This document shows, one piece after another, positions 1 through 10,350 of a stretch of 64,000 nucleotides of DNA (positions are counted from its first letter, which is position 1; the number at the start of each line of letters is the position of its first letter). Under the pieces are notes generated by a model, which saw only the letters and a list, made by a program, of their open reading frames with translations, ran no database searches and had not been told where the DNA came from. This DNA comes from Leptospira hartskeerlii (GTDB lineage: Bacteria; Spirochaetota; Leptospiria; Leptospirales; Leptospiraceae), in contig NZ_NPDL01000002.1 of assembly GCF_002811475.1 (NCBI RefSeq), positions 372,001-436,000 on the forward strand, in the 5' to 3' direction. Position numbers and translations under genes: made by a program.

Positions 1-201
1 CAATCCGGTTTTTACGCCGGGTATTCGCCGATGATTAGAGAAGTAGATAGAGCAAAGGCAATTCTTTATGGGATATCTCACTTAAAAGAGGGGGGCTGCC
101 TTCTTGTGGCTGGAAAGGGACATGAGGACTATCAGATCATAGGCCGTGATAAAAGACACTTTGATGACGGAGAAGAGATCCGAAGGGCATTCGAACTCTA
201 A
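1..201 (+). CDS. murE: MurE, UDP-N-acetylmuramyl-tripeptide synthetase (3' end only)
   Basis: This is the last 66 codons of an open frame that enters from the left edge. The tail carries AGKGHEDYQ followed by FDDGEE, the C-terminal signature of the MurE-type Mur ligases that add the third amino acid to the UDP-MurNAc dipeptide in the cytoplasm. It sits directly upstream of mraY, its usual place in the division and cell-wall cluster. The added amino acid (diaminopimelate or another) cannot be judged because the specificity region lies outside the window. The identification rests on a short tail plus context; another Mur ligase is less likely because the GKGHE-Q motif is MurE-like. Confidence 0.88.
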   Translation, partial: QSGFYAGYSPMIREVDRAKAILYGISHLKEGGCLLVAGKGHEDYQIIGRDKRHFDDGEEIRRAFEL

Positions 202-327
202 TCTTCCCAGGCCTAAAAAAAATGGCGCAGATCCTGACTTGCGTCGATAATTAAATCAGAGAAGAAGATTTTCTTTTTTACGTTTACTCGTACTTGCCGC
301 GGGCGAATCTGTCTTCATAGAAACGAT

Positions 328-1440
328 ATGTTTTACTTTTTATACGAAAGATTTTTCCAAGATCTAGATTCTTTAAGACTTTTCAGTTACGTAACCGTTC
401 GGGCCTTAATGGCCGGATTAACTTCCATGTTCCTGACTTTCTGGTTCGGGGGAAGAGTGATCGATTTCTTGCACGGATTAAAATTCAGAGAAAGTGTAAG
501 AGACGACGGACCAAAATCTCATAGTGCCAAGTCAGGGACTCCAACCATGGGTGGTCTGATGATCGTATCGGCTTTGGTATTATCCGTTCTCCTTTGGGGG
601 AATTTAAGAAATTCGAATATCATACTTCTACTTACGTGTGCTATTTCTTTTGCTACCTTGGGATTTATAGACGACTATATGAAATCTGTTAAAAAGATCA
701 AAGGTGGGATGAGGGCCCGTACAAAGTTTGCAGTTTCCGTAGTTTTAGCTGCAATCTTCTGTGGAGTTTTCTTATATTCTACTGGAGAAGCCCCTAAGGG
801 TACTACCGGTAAAATTCTATTTCATTTGACGGATCTGTTTTTGCCTTTCGTAAAAGGACCTATTATATCCTGGGGATATTTTGCGATTCCATTTTCAATT
901 TTAGTAATATTAGGATCTTCTCATGGAGTCAATCTGACCGACGGTTTGGACGGTCTTGCAGGTGGAACTGCCGGGATCGTAGTCGGAACTCTTGGGTTGA
1001 TTGCATATGTTTCCGGAACACCTGTTGCCGCAAATTATCTGAATATTCCTTATCTTCCTCATGCTCATGAGTATAGTGTGTTCCTGGCAGCATTAACTGG
1101 AGCATTGATCGGTTTTCTTTGGTTCAATAGCCATCCTGCCCAAGTATTCATGGGAGATACTGGATCTTTATTTCTGGGTGCCACCATCGGGCTTACCTGC
1201 GTAATGTTGAAGAAGGAGATCCTGCTTATCATCTTAGGCGGGATCTTTGTTGCGGAATCTTTATCCGTAATCCTTCAAGTGGGTTCATTCAAGCTGAGAC
1301 AAAAGAGAATTTTCAGAATGGCTCCTTTGCACCACCATTTCGAATTGGGAGGAGTTCCTGAAACTAAGGTGGTCATCCGGTTCTGGATCGCAGCAATCAT
1401 TCTTGCGATCATCTCATTATCTAGTTTAAAAATACAATGA
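328..1440 (+). CDS. mraY: MraY, phospho-N-acetylmuramoyl-pentapeptide transferase
   Basis: It transfers phospho-MurNAc-pentapeptide to undecaprenyl phosphate to make lipid I in the inner membrane. The 370-residue polytopic protein shows the family landmarks: DGPKSH with GTPTMGG near residues 60-75, the FIDDYMK aspartate pair, [12 protein letters not shown], and the MAPLHHHFE loop. The first Met gives an N-terminus that aligns in kind with other MraY proteins, so 328 is kept although the Shine-Dalgarno is poor. The 126 bases after murE hold no convincing gene. The stop overlaps the ftsW start by 4 bases, which suggests translational coupling. Confidence 0.97.
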   Translation: MFYFLYERFFQDLDSLRLFSYVTVRALMAGLTSMFLTFWFGGRVIDFLHGLKFRESVRDDGPKSHSAKSGTPTMGGLMIVSALVLSVLLWGNLRNSNIILLLTCAISFATLGFIDDYMKSVKKIKGGMRARTKFAVSVVLAAIFCGVFLYSTGEAPKGTTGKILFHLTDLFLPFVKGPIISWGYFAIPFSILVILGSSHGVNLTDGLDGLAGGTAGIVVGTLGLIAYVSGTPVAANYLNIPYLPHAHEYSVFLAALTGALIGFLWFNSHPAQVFMGDTGSLFLGATIGLTCVMLKKEILLIILGGIFVAESLSVILQVGSFKLRQKRIFRMAPLHHHFELGGVPETKVVIRFWIAAIILAIISLSSLKIQ

Positions 1441-2588
1441 AGACTATCGGGAGAAAGTTCAATGATTTTTGGGAATCTCCCGGTTCCCCTTTCGATCTGG
1501 TCCTAGTAGGATCAGTATTTTTTCTTCTACTCTTTGGAATATGTGTGATGTATTCCAGTTCCTCCGTGACTGCATGGAGAGAATTTCAAGACTCCGAATA
1601 TTTTCTGAAAAAACAATTGGTCTGGGCGGTCATAGGCCTTGTAGTGTTCTTCTTCTTTGCAAATTTCCCCTATAAACGTTTGGAAAAATTTGCGTTAGGC
1701 GGAATCATAATCAGCGTTCTTCTTTTGGTTTTGGTATTTATTCCGGGAATTGGGAAATCCGTAGGGACTTATTACGGAAGAAACTTCCACAGATGGATCG
1801 GGATTGGGCCATATCAGCTGCAACCTTCAGAGATTGCAAAGTTGGCGGTCGTAGTTTATCTATCTTCTCTCATCGTAAAGCTGAAACTAAAAGGGAACCG
1901 AGATCCTAAAAAATTCATTCTTCCTGCAATCTTATTGCTTGCTGTTTTGATATTGATACTAGCGGAGCCCGCTTTCGGAACCACCATGGAAATTTTATTC
2001 GTGGTGATTGCATTTGTATTTTTATTCGGGTTTCCGATACGCAACCTTCTTCTTGTTGGACTAGTATCTCTTCCTTTAGCTTATCTTCTCATCAGCCAAG
2101 TGGGTTACAGAAGAAAAAGAATGGAAGTCTGGTTAGATCCGTATCGCTTTCGTTATGATGAAGGCCATCAATTGGTGACTTCTTTTAGGGCGTTTTTAGA
2201 TGGAGGCTGGTTCGGTAATAAATTAGCCAGCGGATACGCGCATAGGTATCTAACGTATAGCCACACCGACTTCGTTCTTGCCACTTATGTGGAAGATTTT
2301 GGTTTTATAGGTTTCCTATTCTTCTTCGCTTTGGTGATGATACTTCTTTCCAGAGTGTATGTTCTTCTTAAAAGAGTGGAGGACCCTTTCGGTTTTTATC
2401 TGGGAGCAGGTTTACTTTTTATTTTGGGGACCCAATTCGTTATAAATAGTTATGTGGTCACTGGTCTTTTTCCGATCACAGGGATCAGCTTGCCGTTTAT
2501 GAGCTATGGAGGATCCTCACTTCTCGTGGTTTTGGCGGCCTTCGGAATTCTTGTCAATATAACCAGAAAAGAAAACATAGGCGTATGA
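1437..2588 (+). CDS. ftsW: FtsW/RodA/SpoVE family peptidoglycan polymerase (FtsW)
   Basis: A SEDS-family integral membrane glycosyltransferase that polymerises lipid II, probably at the septum. The 383-residue protein has many hydrophobic segments and the SEDS features [18 protein letters not shown] and, near the C-terminus, [13 protein letters not shown]. It overlaps mraY by 4 bases upstream and murG by 4 bases downstream. The position between mraY and murG favours FtsW over RodA. The murD gene that commonly separates mraY and ftsW is absent here. Confidence 0.93.
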   Translation: MKTIGRKFNDFWESPGSPFDLVLVGSVFFLLLFGICVMYSSSSVTAWREFQDSEYFLKKQLVWAVIGLVVFFFFANFPYKRLEKFALGGIIISVLLLVLVFIPGIGKSVGTYYGRNFHRWIGIGPYQLQPSEIAKLAVVVYLSSLIVKLKLKGNRDPKKFILPAILLLAVLILILAEPAFGTTMEILFVVIAFVFLFGFPIRNLLLVGLVSLPLAYLLISQVGYRRKRMEVWLDPYRFRYDEGHQLVTSFRAFLDGGWFGNKLASGYAHRYLTYSHTDFVLATYVEDFGFIGFLFFFALVMILLSRVYVLLKRVEDPFGFYLGAGLLFILGTQFVINSYVVTGLFPITGISLPFMSYGGSSLLVVLAAFGILVNITRKENIGV

Positions 2589-3661
2589 GATCGGTTTTAA
2601 TCGCAGCAGGTGGGACAGGGGGCCATATTTCCCCAGGGGTCGCACTTGCAGAAAGTCTTGTGAGTCGAAAAGATTCCTTAGGTGTCTCTAACGTTTTCCT
2701 ACATTCTCTTATTCGAAATAAGGATAATCCGGATCTAAAACAAGCTCCTTGCGAAGTGGTTTGGCATAATACTCCTTCTCTTTCAGGAAATATTCTTTTA
2801 TTACCTTTTCGATATGTATTTCAGCTTATGAAATCTTGGATTAAGTTTAGACAACTTGGTGTGGACGCAGTCGTAGGAATGGGTGGATACTCTAGCGTTC
2901 CAGCTCTTCTATACGCGGTGATATTCGGCAAAAAATTGTATCTATGCGAACAGAACTGTATTCCTGGAAAAGTAAATCGTATCTTCTTTAGATTTGCGGA
3001 CAAAGTTGCATTCAGTTTTCCTCCTAAAGATACAAAAGTTTCCTGTAGTTGGGAAATATTAGGAAATCCTTTAAGATCCAAAACTATCCCAAAGCTCGCT
3101 TTAAAGTTCAGCGAAAAATGGGATCCTAAAAAGAAAAAACAATTTAACGTTTTAGTAATGGGTGGTTCTCAGGGAGCAAGACAGATCAATAATATGGTAG
3201 TCAACCTGATGAAACATGAAGTGATCCAAGAAAGATTCCGTTTTAGGATGCTTACCGGAACTGCATTATACGACGAGGTTTCCAAAAAAACAAAGGATGC
3301 GGATCTGATCTCTTATTCGGATAATATGGCGGAACATTATGAGTGGGCCAATATGGTGATCGCTCGTTCCGGTTCTGGGGTCCTTTCCGAATGCGCTGCT
3401 TATGCACTTCCCATGATCTTGATCCCATATCCGTTCGCAAAAGACGATCACCAAACTGCGAACGCAAAGTATATGGAAGCAAATGGTGCCGCCGCACTGT
3501 TGGAACAGAGAGATGAGGATGAGAGTAAATTGTTCCGTATTTTGGACGAGTTTGCGGAGAAGCCTGAGCTCTTAAATCAAATGTCTATTAGATCATTAGA
3601 ATGTTCTCATGTAGAAGCTTCGACTGAAACGGTCGGCTTCTTTTTCGAAAATACGAAATAA
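2585..3661 (+). CDS. murG: MurG, UDP-GlcNAc:lipid I N-acetylglucosaminyltransferase
   Basis: It converts lipid I to lipid II on the cytoplasmic face of the membrane. The 358-residue GT28 protein opens with a glycine-rich GGTGGH at residues 9-14, carries VVGMGGYSS in the N-terminal half, and has the C-domain donor motifs [18 protein letters not shown] and [10 protein letters not shown]. Length is typical. Starts and stops overlap neighbours (4 bases with ftsW, one base with murC), so the cluster is probably one transcript. Confidence 0.96.
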   Translation: MRSVLIAAGGTGGHISPGVALAESLVSRKDSLGVSNVFLHSLIRNKDNPDLKQAPCEVVWHNTPSLSGNILLLPFRYVFQLMKSWIKFRQLGVDAVVGMGGYSSVPALLYAVIFGKKLYLCEQNCIPGKVNRIFFRFADKVAFSFPPKDTKVSCSWEILGNPLRSKTIPKLALKFSEKWDPKKKKQFNVLVMGGSQGARQINNMVVNLMKHEVIQERFRFRMLTGTALYDEVSKKTKDADLISYSDNMAEHYEWANMVIARSGSGVLSECAAYALPMILIPYPFAKDDHQTANAKYMEANGAAALLEQRDEDESKLFRILDEFAEKPELLNQMSIRSLECSHVEASTETVGFFFENTK

Positions 3662-5058
3662 TGGAAAGCGGGTCTCTTAAACAAAGACTGGGCTTTTCCA
3701 AACCTTTTTTCCTTGGGATCGGCGGCTCCGGTATGTCCAGCCTGGCTCATATATTGGCGGATGCCGGTTTCGAAGTTTCAGGCTATGATGGAAAAAAAAG
3801 CCAGGTCACTGAAAACTTAGAGAAGAAGGGAGTAAAAATATTCTCCAAACTTGATGATCTAGGGGAGAATATCGACTACGACTCTGCGATCTATTCTTCT
3901 GCCATTCGTTTGGATTCTCATCCGATTGCTATATTCTTTAAACAGAAAGGAATTAGATTCTTTCATAGATCGGAAGTATTGCATAGTTGTTTTGAACATC
4001 TTACCTGCATCGCAGTAGGCGGCTCTCATGGAAAAACCACGACCACTGCGATGACAGCTCATATACTTAACGATCTGGGATATTCTCCTTCTGTAATGGT
4101 GGGAGGAGATGTTTCCTTTTTAAACGGAGTAGGTGGAAGGTTTTCTTCCGGTAAGATAGGAGTTTTTGAATCGGACGAATCCGACGGAACATTCTTAAAT
4201 CATAAAGCCCAGGTGCGTATTCTTACGAATATTGATGAAGACCATTTGGACTTCTATCATACTAGGGAGAAGTTGTTAGAGGCCTTCTCTAAATTTATTT
4301 CTTCCGGAACCGAGACTGTGGTTTTAGATCTGGATGATCCAGGGATATCTGACTGCCTTGAGCTAATACAAGATAAGTCTAAAATTTTCGGATTTACTTC
4401 CTCTTCGAACGCGAATGCTAAAACGATCGGCTTTAGAAATTTAGTACATTATAAAATAGAAGATAAGAAGCTGGTATTCTTCCTGGATGGAAAAGAGTTC
4501 GAAATTACTTCCAGATTTCCGGGAAAGCATTATCTCACTAATTCGCTTGCAGGAGTTCTTGCTGCTTATTCTTTAGGAGCAGATCCCAAAGAGGCAGCAA
4601 AGTCTGTCTCTGGATATGCAGGAGTCAAACGTAGATTAGAATATATTGGGAATAAGAATGGTGTGGATATTTATGATGACTATGGGCATCATCCCACTGA
4701 AGTCCAAGCAGTTCTTTCTTCGATCCGAGAGTTATCCGGAGGAAGAGGAAAGCCTGTTATCTTATTCCAGCCTCATAGATATACTCGTACTAAAAACTTA
4801 TACCAAGACTTTGCTAAAAGTTTGGACCAAGTGGAGACAGTTCTACTTCTTCCTATCTATTCCGCAGGAGAAGATCCGATCCCTGGAGTTTCTTCCGAAC
4901 TCATCGCCGATAAAATGAGGATTAGGCCTAAAATCCTTTCGGGGGATCTTGATGCAGATCTCTTAACTTTAAAAGAACTACTTAGGCCTGGAGATGTATT
5001 TGTAAGTTTAGGGGCGGGGAATGTTCGGGACTGGGGACTTGAACTCTTAAAGTCTTAA
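3661..5058 (+). CDS. murC: MurC, UDP-N-acetylmuramate--L-alanine ligase
   Basis: It adds L-Ala to UDP-MurNAc, the first amino acid of the stem peptide, in the cytoplasm. The 465 residues contain the N-terminal nucleotide fold GIGGSGMSSLA, the ATP loop VGGSHGKTTTTAM, ESDESDGTF, the NIDEDHLDFY segment and the C-terminal DDYGHHPTEV and QPHRYTRT motifs. It is the last gene of the run. After its stop there is only a weak A/T-rich hairpin (5057-5075). No ftsQ, ftsA or ftsZ follows. Confidence 0.96.
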   Translation: MESGSLKQRLGFSKPFFLGIGGSGMSSLAHILADAGFEVSGYDGKKSQVTENLEKKGVKIFSKLDDLGENIDYDSAIYSSAIRLDSHPIAIFFKQKGIRFFHRSEVLHSCFEHLTCIAVGGSHGKTTTTAMTAHILNDLGYSPSVMVGGDVSFLNGVGGRFSSGKIGVFESDESDGTFLNHKAQVRILTNIDEDHLDFYHTREKLLEAFSKFISSGTETVVLDLDDPGISDCLELIQDKSKIFGFTSSSNANAKTIGFRNLVHYKIEDKKLVFFLDGKEFEITSRFPGKHYLTNSLAGVLAAYSLGADPKEAAKSVSGYAGVKRRLEYIGNKNGVDIYDDYGHHPTEVQAVLSSIRELSGGRGKPVILFQPHRYTRTKNLYQDFAKSLDQVETVLLLPIYSAGEDPIPGVSSELIADKMRIRPKILSGDLDADLLTLKELLRPGDVFVSLGAGNVRDWGLELLKS

Positions 5059-5187
5059 ATTCTATTTTAGAATTTCTAATACGTTTATATCGACGCAAAG
5101 AGCATCTCTAGGTTCTTTTTCTAAATCGGATCATCTTAAAAAGTATTGGACGAATCGCGAAAATCCCTCATTTTGACAAGCAGTAGA

Positions 5188-6126
5188 ATGAAGTTAGTAA
5201 TCAATATCCCTTGCTATAACGAGGAAAAAACTCTTTCTACGGTGCTTGCAGAGATCCCTAAAAAGATCCCCGGTATCAAAACGATAGAAGTTCAGATTGT
5301 GGATGACGGTTCCACGGATCGTACCTCGGAGATTGCGGCTGCATACGGCTGTAAAATTATTTCTCACAAAAAAAATCTAGGACTTGGCAGAGCATTCAAG
5401 TCCGGAGTAGAAGCTGCTTTGGAAAGTGGTGCGGATATTTTCGTAAACACTGACGCCGATAACCAGTATCCTTCTTCTTATATTTCCGATCTGATCACTC
5501 CGGTTATGAATGGTTCTGCGGACATCGCCATCGGGAACAGAGTCCCATGGAAAGTGGAACATTTTTCTCCGTTAAAGAAAACTCTTCAATGGTTCGGAAA
5601 TCTAATCGTCCGAAATCTGATCGGCACCAATATCCCCGATACTGTTTCCGGATTTAGGGCCTACTCAAGAGAAAGTCTTTTAAGGCTGAATGTTACTACT
5701 AAGTTTTCTTATGTTTTAGATACGATCGTACAAGCAGTCAAAATGGATCTGACTGTTTCTTCCATTCCGATCCCGACCAACCCGCCTACTAGAAAGTCTA
5801 GGCTGTTTAAGAATATTTTCCAACATATGTGGAAGTCAGGGACCTCCTTGGTAAGGTTACTCATCATTTACAGGCCTTTTCAATTTTTTGGGGTTTTGGC
5901 AGTTACTACTTTTGTTCCCGCATTAGCGATTGCGATCCGGTTTTTGATCTTTTTCTATTTAGGGATCGGAAAAGGGCATGTGCAGTCTTTACTGTTTGCT
6001 GTCGTATTGGTGATTATATCCGGTTTATTTTTGGTTTCTGCGATCCTTGCGTTTTTGATCGGGATGAATCGGAAATTGAACGAAGAGATTTTATATTACG
6101 AGAAGAAGAGGACTTTTTCAAAATAA
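5188..6126 (+). CDS. Family 2 glycosyltransferase, DPM1/polyprenyl-phosphate-sugar synthase-like, with C-terminal membrane segments
   Basis: A GT-A fold glycosyltransferase: PCYNEEKTL at the N-terminus, VDDGSTDRT, GLGRAFKSG, and the metal-binding NTDADNQYP. The C-terminal third has two hydrophobic spans and a charged tail, as in enzymes that load a sugar onto a polyprenyl phosphate at the membrane. An in-frame TTG lies 42 bases upstream at 5146, but the ATG at 5188 starts immediately before the GT2 fold and is preferred. It faces the minus-strand glycan genes at 6213-9027 and may work with them. Sugar and acceptor are unknown. Confidence 0.85.
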   Translation: MKLVINIPCYNEEKTLSTVLAEIPKKIPGIKTIEVQIVDDGSTDRTSEIAAAYGCKIISHKKNLGLGRAFKSGVEAALESGADIFVNTDADNQYPSSYISDLITPVMNGSADIAIGNRVPWKVEHFSPLKKTLQWFGNLIVRNLIGTNIPDTVSGFRAYSRESLLRLNVTTKFSYVLDTIVQAVKMDLTVSSIPIPTNPPTRKSRLFKNIFQHMWKSGTSLVRLLIIYRPFQFFGVLAVTTFVPALAIAIRFLIFFYLGIGKGHVQSLLFAVVLVIISGLFLVSAILAFLIGMNRKLNEEILYYEKKRTFSK

Positions 6127-6212
6127 GTAATCTCTACAAAATCTATTCTCTCGGCAATAATATATCATTAATTCTTGATATTGAACTTCCTAATAGTATT
6201 GCATATTTAAGC

Positions 6213-7148
6213 TTACTTTACGCGAGAAGATTTTTTTCGACAATAAGAAGCTACTAAAAAGACAGCTCCGTCCCCGATTGTCGTTATAAATCGCAAGATA
6301 ACGCTAAGGCCGATGGCGATTCCTGGCTCGAATCGCGAGGCAAGACTTGCCACTATGATTGCTTCCCGGACTCCAAGCCCTGCAGGAGCTCCAGGAGTCA
6401 AATATCCGAGTATCCAAGACCAGGCAAAGGCGGTTGTTAAGAGGAATACATTACTGTCGGAATATTCGAATACTACCTTTGCAACAAGATCTAAAACAAT
6501 CCCGATATTAAAGAATGTGACAATATATAGAATACTGACGATTACTAAAGTGAAGAATTTAGGAATTCGTAATTGAACTCCTCCCATAAATTTCAGCAAT
6601 CTTCCTTTTGCGAATCGATTGACTAGAAAAAAGAAAAGTTTCGGAAGAAACAATGCGGCCAACGCCAATAAAGTTAACTGGACGATTATGATTCGGGAAT
6701 CGTAAAAACTTTGAAAACTGTAGGAAAAAAAACCGAGAATGCTGATGGAAATACCAGCTATTGCTAAAATAGCTGATTCTATAAAGAGAGTTTGCAGTGT
6801 CGTTATAATTGGAACCTCTTTTTCATTTGCCAAAACCACTCTTCCAACATGTTGCCCGACATTGCCAGGAAGATATTTTCCAAATTGCGAAACGGATATT
6901 ATCCCTAAAGCCTCTTTCCATTCCATTTTTGCGCCGTAATCTTTTAGAAGGACGAACCATATGATCCCTCCAATTAAAATATTCGCTGTATAGATGCATA
7001 AAGAGAGGGCACTAACTAAAAAGGTTCGGACATTCCAATGTATATTTGGTAAATTTTGGTAGTTTCGGAACAAATAAAAGGTAAAAAACCCTAAAGAGAT
7101 GCAAACGAAAAGAAGAGTTAATATAAACTTTATCTTTTTTTTGTTCAT
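6213..7148 (-). CDS. Flippase-like integral membrane protein (LPG_synthase_TM / UPF0104 type)
   Basis: A 311-residue, almost wholly hydrophobic protein resembling the membrane domain of lysylphosphatidylglycerol synthase and the UPF0104 family. Visible family-like pieces are SQFGKYLPGNVGQHVGR in the first half and the C-terminal TPGAPAGLGVREA. Such proteins often sit beside glycosyltransferases and are thought to move or modify lipid-linked intermediates. The start overlaps the end of the methyltransferase gene by 4 bases. Base composition is strikingly A/T-rich. No soluble aminoacyl-transfer domain is present, so true lysyl-PG synthase activity is unlikely. Confidence 0.8.
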   Translation of the reverse strand: MNKKKIKFILTLLFVCISLGFFTFYLFRNYQNLPNIHWNVRTFLVSALSLCIYTANILIGGIIWFVLLKDYGAKMEWKEALGIISVSQFGKYLPGNVGQHVGRVVLANEKEVPIITTLQTLFIESAILAIAGISISILGFFSYSFQSFYDSRIIIVQLTLLALAALFLPKLFFFLVNRFAKGRLLKFMGGVQLRIPKFFTLVIVSILYIVTFFNIGIVLDLVAKVVFEYSDSNVFLLTTAFAWSWILGYLTPGAPAGLGVREAIIVASLASRFEPGIAIGLSVILRFITTIGDGAVFLVASYCRKKSSRVK

Positions 7149-7894
7149 TTATCAAAACCTAAGAAACCTTTTTTTTTACAAACGAATATTAAAGTCGACA
7201 TCCATGGCATTAAAGGAATATAAACCCAAGATGGTAGCTGCGAAATGAAGAATTTAATAATGGGACTAGGGGATTCTATTTCCGCGTATATCCGAATTGC
7301 CTCCATTGTTGCTTCTTTTACTTCGAAGCCGGTCTTTTTTAAGATCAAAAATGCAGCCGATCTTGAGAGTGGAAAACAATCATAAAAATCTCCTTTCCGG
7401 GTCAGCCTTACGTATAAATTAGATAAAAAATGTGGGAGCCAACTCAGTAGTGGCAATTTATAATGAGGTTCGATTAGTCGCCAACGATTTGGGACAGCTA
7501 AATATAACATCCCATCTTTTTTTAACACTCTTGAAATTTCTTTCAAATGATCGATTTGATTTTCATAATTACCGACGTGCTCTATTACGTGATTTGTAAT
7601 TACTAAATCAAAGTATTCATTTTTAAACGGGAGTTTTGTACCTTCTATTTTTTTGAAACGTATATTTTCGACTGTTTGCCTTTGATCGTTCACATCTACG
7701 GAATTTACTTCCGAGAATATTTTCGTAAAATAAGCAGCGATAAAACCGGATCCGGTTCCTACTTCGAGTAAGGTTCCTTTTCTATGTAATCCGAATTTTT
7801 CCGTTAGAAGATGGATTTTCTTCGCCTTTTTATATCTTGAGCTTTCATCTAAAATCGCATGCGGTTTTAAATCCCTATTTTCTAATGTTGCCAT
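7145..7894 (-). CDS. Class I SAM-dependent methyltransferase
   Basis: A 249-residue Methyltransf_11-type enzyme. The SAM loop LLEVGTGSGFIA lies at about residues 38-49, then an acidic VDVND, then FDLVITNHVIEHV and a later LYLAVPNRW strand. The C-terminal part has a hydrophobic patch (SQLPSWVYIPLMPW) that may touch the membrane. It lies 2 bases after the glycosyltransferase stop and overlaps the flippase-like gene, so the three are cotranscribed. Substrate is unknown; a sugar or lipid-linked glycan is an inference from the neighbours. Confidence 0.85.
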   Translation of the reverse strand: MATLENRDLKPHAILDESSRYKKAKKIHLLTEKFGLHRKGTLLEVGTGSGFIAAYFTKIFSEVNSVDVNDQRQTVENIRFKKIEGTKLPFKNEYFDLVITNHVIEHVGNYENQIDHLKEISRVLKKDGMLYLAVPNRWRLIEPHYKLPLLSWLPHFLSNLYVRLTRKGDFYDCFPLSRSAAFLILKKTGFEVKEATMEAIRIYAEIESPSPIIKFFISQLPSWVYIPLMPWMSTLIFVCKKKGFLGFDK

Positions 7895-7896
7895 TG

Positions 7897-9027
7897 TTAT
7901 TTCTGATTCGATTTGAATTCTAGCAAATCTGAAAATTTACGTACTAGTAGGGATTGTGAATAGATTTCCCTGGTGGCGGTCGAGGATGAGCGAATCCATT
8001 CTTCTTTTTCTTTTTGGGATTGAGAAAGCAATTCTCTGATTTTATCGATCCATTTTTCCGGATCATTAGGAGTAACTTGAAAACCGGTAACGCCTTCTTT
8101 CACGGCATCTGACAGGCCTTCTAGATCGCTCGCGATCAACCTACATCCGACTGACGAGGCTTCAACTGCTACTAATCCAAATCCCTCCCTGTCGGTGCTA
8201 CCGGGAATTTTTATGTTAGGCATAACTACCAGAGAGCTATAACGAATATAATTTACAATTTCGTTTCCTGGTATTGTGCCTAAATATATTACCTTAGGGC
8301 AGGAAAATAATTCTTCAGCGTAAGCAGGATCATTTATCGTACCAGAAACAAAAAAGGAGACTTCGTCCGGTAAGTTGGGTAAGACCTCTTTAGCAAACCA
8401 AAGGGAGCCTTTTCGAGGGATTAATCTTCCAAAATAGAAAATTGGTTGTTCACTGACTGAATATTTATCCGGCTTTGTAAAAACATTCGGTAGGTTAGAA
8501 GTGAACCCTTGATTTGGTAACGCGGGTACAATAATTAAAGTATTATCAAATCCTTTCGAAATTGCAATTGATTGCGTTGATCGCGAAATTGTAACAATTT
8601 TAAAGAAAATCTTTCGAATACTTGCGATAAATTTCAGAATGAATCCATATACAAATGGAGCAAACCCTTTCCGATTCGAATACACTAAATCTAGTCCATA
8701 CAGAACTGAGATACGTTTTGCCTTTCTATTTACTAAAGAATGAGTAAGAGCGGCTGGAAACAAAAGAGTATCTGTAAATATGACCCGATCGAATTTTCGT
8801 CCGTACAATAGGCAATACAAGGTTACTCTTGCAATAAAAAGGCCTAATGATAACAAGCTAGGGGGTTTGCCATTGCTTTTTCCGGGAAGAGCTAAAAGTT
8901 TTATATTATACTCAGTCAATAAGCCTGAATAAAGTTCAAAGGAATATGTTTCCATTCCCCCGATAGCGGGTGGCCACTTTCTTGAGATAAATAGTAATTT
9001 TGGTTTAGATAAATTTTTATTGCTCAA
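7897..9027 (-). CDS. Family 4 (GT-B) glycosyltransferase
   Basis: First gene of the minus-strand trio. It begins with a TTG codon at 9027. The 376 residues show the GT4 layout: ISRKWPPAIGGMETY at the N-terminus, FGRLIPRKGSLW in the linker to the C-domain, and the donor-site EGFGLVAVEASSVG carrying the E-x7-E pattern. It probably adds one sugar to a lipid-linked or surface glycan. Sampled lines here contain about 25-35% GC, lower than the flanking genes, which hints at a separate origin. Confidence 0.87.
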   Translation of the reverse strand: MSNKNLSKPKLLFISRKWPPAIGGMETYSFELYSGLLTEYNIKLLALPGKSNGKPPSLLSLGLFIARVTLYCLLYGRKFDRVIFTDTLLFPAALTHSLVNRKAKRISVLYGLDLVYSNRKGFAPFVYGFILKFIASIRKIFFKIVTISRSTQSIAISKGFDNTLIIVPALPNQGFTSNLPNVFTKPDKYSVSEQPIFYFGRLIPRKGSLWFAKEVLPNLPDEVSFFVSGTINDPAYAEELFSCPKVIYLGTIPGNEIVNYIRYSSLVVMPNIKIPGSTDREGFGLVAVEASSVGCRLIASDLEGLSDAVKEGVTGFQVTPNDPEKWIDKIRELLSQSQKEKEEWIRSSSTATREIYSQSLLVRKFSDLLEFKSNQK

Positions 9028-9225
9028 TAACGATTAGAAAAGTTTACTTTTTGAAAACGTCAATATCTTTCTTGGTTAACATTTCGTGGCTCCGGAAGCT
9101 CGTCTTTTTCTTTTCAAGTAAAGAGTGTAAGTGATTAGGTAAATATTCGCCGCAGGGTAGTTTCTTTTTTTAAATATTCAATTCGGATTAAAAGACGGTC
9201 CGATCTATAAGTTTTGTCTGATTTA

Positions 9226-10350
9226 TTACTGAGGAAACGCCCTCTCCGCTCCATCTCCCACGTAATTCCAATGTCCCATCTTACGGTCCTGCCTTGGGTC
9301 GGACTTACCGTAAAGATGCAAAGCGTATCTCTCATCCGCAAGATACTTTGCCCAAAGTGCGGAGTCGGGAAGGTAATCTTGCCCTAAAATATTTTTCATG
9401 GAAGATGTTAGAGAAGAAAGTTTCGAAGGAAATGGAAGTCCGGTAAGACATCTTAATTGAAGCTGAAACTGAGAAATATTTGCTCCATTTTGAGAGAAGT
9501 GACCTGAGTTATGAGGTCTTGGAGCAAATTCATTCAGAACGATCTTATCACCTTTGATAAAAAATTCCAATCCGAATACTCCTACATAATCGATTCCTTC
9601 TGCTAGGGTTTTTGCGGATTCTATCATTTGTTTTTTGAGAGAGTCTGAAAAATTTCCAGGATGGATGGTAGTATCTAAGATATGATTTTTATGAATATTT
9701 TCGGAAGGCGAAAAACAAAGTGTATTTCCTTTCTGGTCTCTTGCTAAGATCACAGAACCTTCTTTATCGAACTCGTACCATTCTTCTAAGATCAGATCCA
9801 ACGGTTCTTGTCCGAGCGAACCGACCCATGCTCTGAATTCTTCTTTGGTCTTGAATTTAGTTTGTCCCTTTCCGTCGTAACCGAAGGAAGAAGTTTTTAA
9901 TACCGCAGGGAATTTGGATGTCTCTGCTGCCTTGGTTGCTTCTGCCTTATTTGTGATCGGATAAAAAGGTACAGTAGGAAGTCCTAATTTAGTAAATAAT
10001 GTTTTTTCTCTGATCCTATGTTGTGCGATCCGGATATTTTCCGGACTCGGGAAAACCGGAAGAGAATATTTCTCAGAATATTCCGAGATAAAGTTCAACT
10101 CGGCTCCTGGTATATTCTCAAATTCGAATGTAAGTGCGTCTATGGACTTTAAAAATATTTGAAGTGAACTCTCATCTTCGTAAGGCGCAACGATTTCGGA
10201 GGCTCCTGCCAGAGAAGCCGGACTATTTCTTTCCGGAGAATAAACGGACACCTGATAGCCCATTCGGATCGCTTCCTGCGCGAACATTCTTCCGAGCTGT
10301 CCCGATCCCATCACTCCAAGCCTTGCGGGAGGATATAGAATTTTTGTCAT
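9226..10350 (-). CDS. purK: PurK, N5-carboxyaminoimidazole ribonucleotide synthase
   Basis: An ATP-grasp enzyme that carboxylates AIR with bicarbonate and ATP in de novo purine synthesis. The 374 residues begin with [16 protein letters not shown] (nucleotide fold), and later have [32 protein letters not shown] and [14 protein letters not shown], all characteristic of PurK. It overlaps the end of purE by 4 bases and is the promoter-distal gene of murF-purE-purK. The 198 bases downstream, before the glycosyltransferase, hold no gene I can support. Confidence 0.96.
   Translation of the reverse strand: MTKILYPPARLGVMGSGQLGRMFAQEAIRMGYQVSVYSPERNSPASLAGASEIVAPYEDESSLQIFLKSIDALTFEFENIPGAELNFISEYSEKYSLPVFPSPENIRIAQHRIREKTLFTKLGLPTVPFYPITNKAEATKAAETSKFPAVLKTSSFGYDGKGQTKFKTKEEFRAWVGSLGQEPLDLILEEWYEFDKEGSVILARDQKGNTLCFSPSENIHKNHILDTTIHPGNFSDSLKKQMIESAKTLAEGIDYVGVFGLEFFIKGDKIVLNEFAPRPHNSGHFSQNGANISQFQLQLRCLTGLPFPSKLSSLTSSMKNILGQDYLPDSALWAKYLADERYALHLYGKSDPRQDRKMGHWNYVGDGAERAFPQ

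Noticed and set aside
222..254. Tiny reading frame of ten codons between murE and mraY
   Set aside because: It has a run of A in place of a Shine-Dalgarno, is very short and has no counterpart known to me.
5057..5075. AAATTCT/AGAATTT hairpin after murC as a terminator
   Set aside because: The stem is only A/T-rich with a single C-G type pair and no T run follows, so it is too weak to call.
5829..6257. A 142-residue plus-strand frame overlapping the end of the GT2 gene
   Set aside because: It is an alternate frame of the GT2 gene and has no recognisable features.
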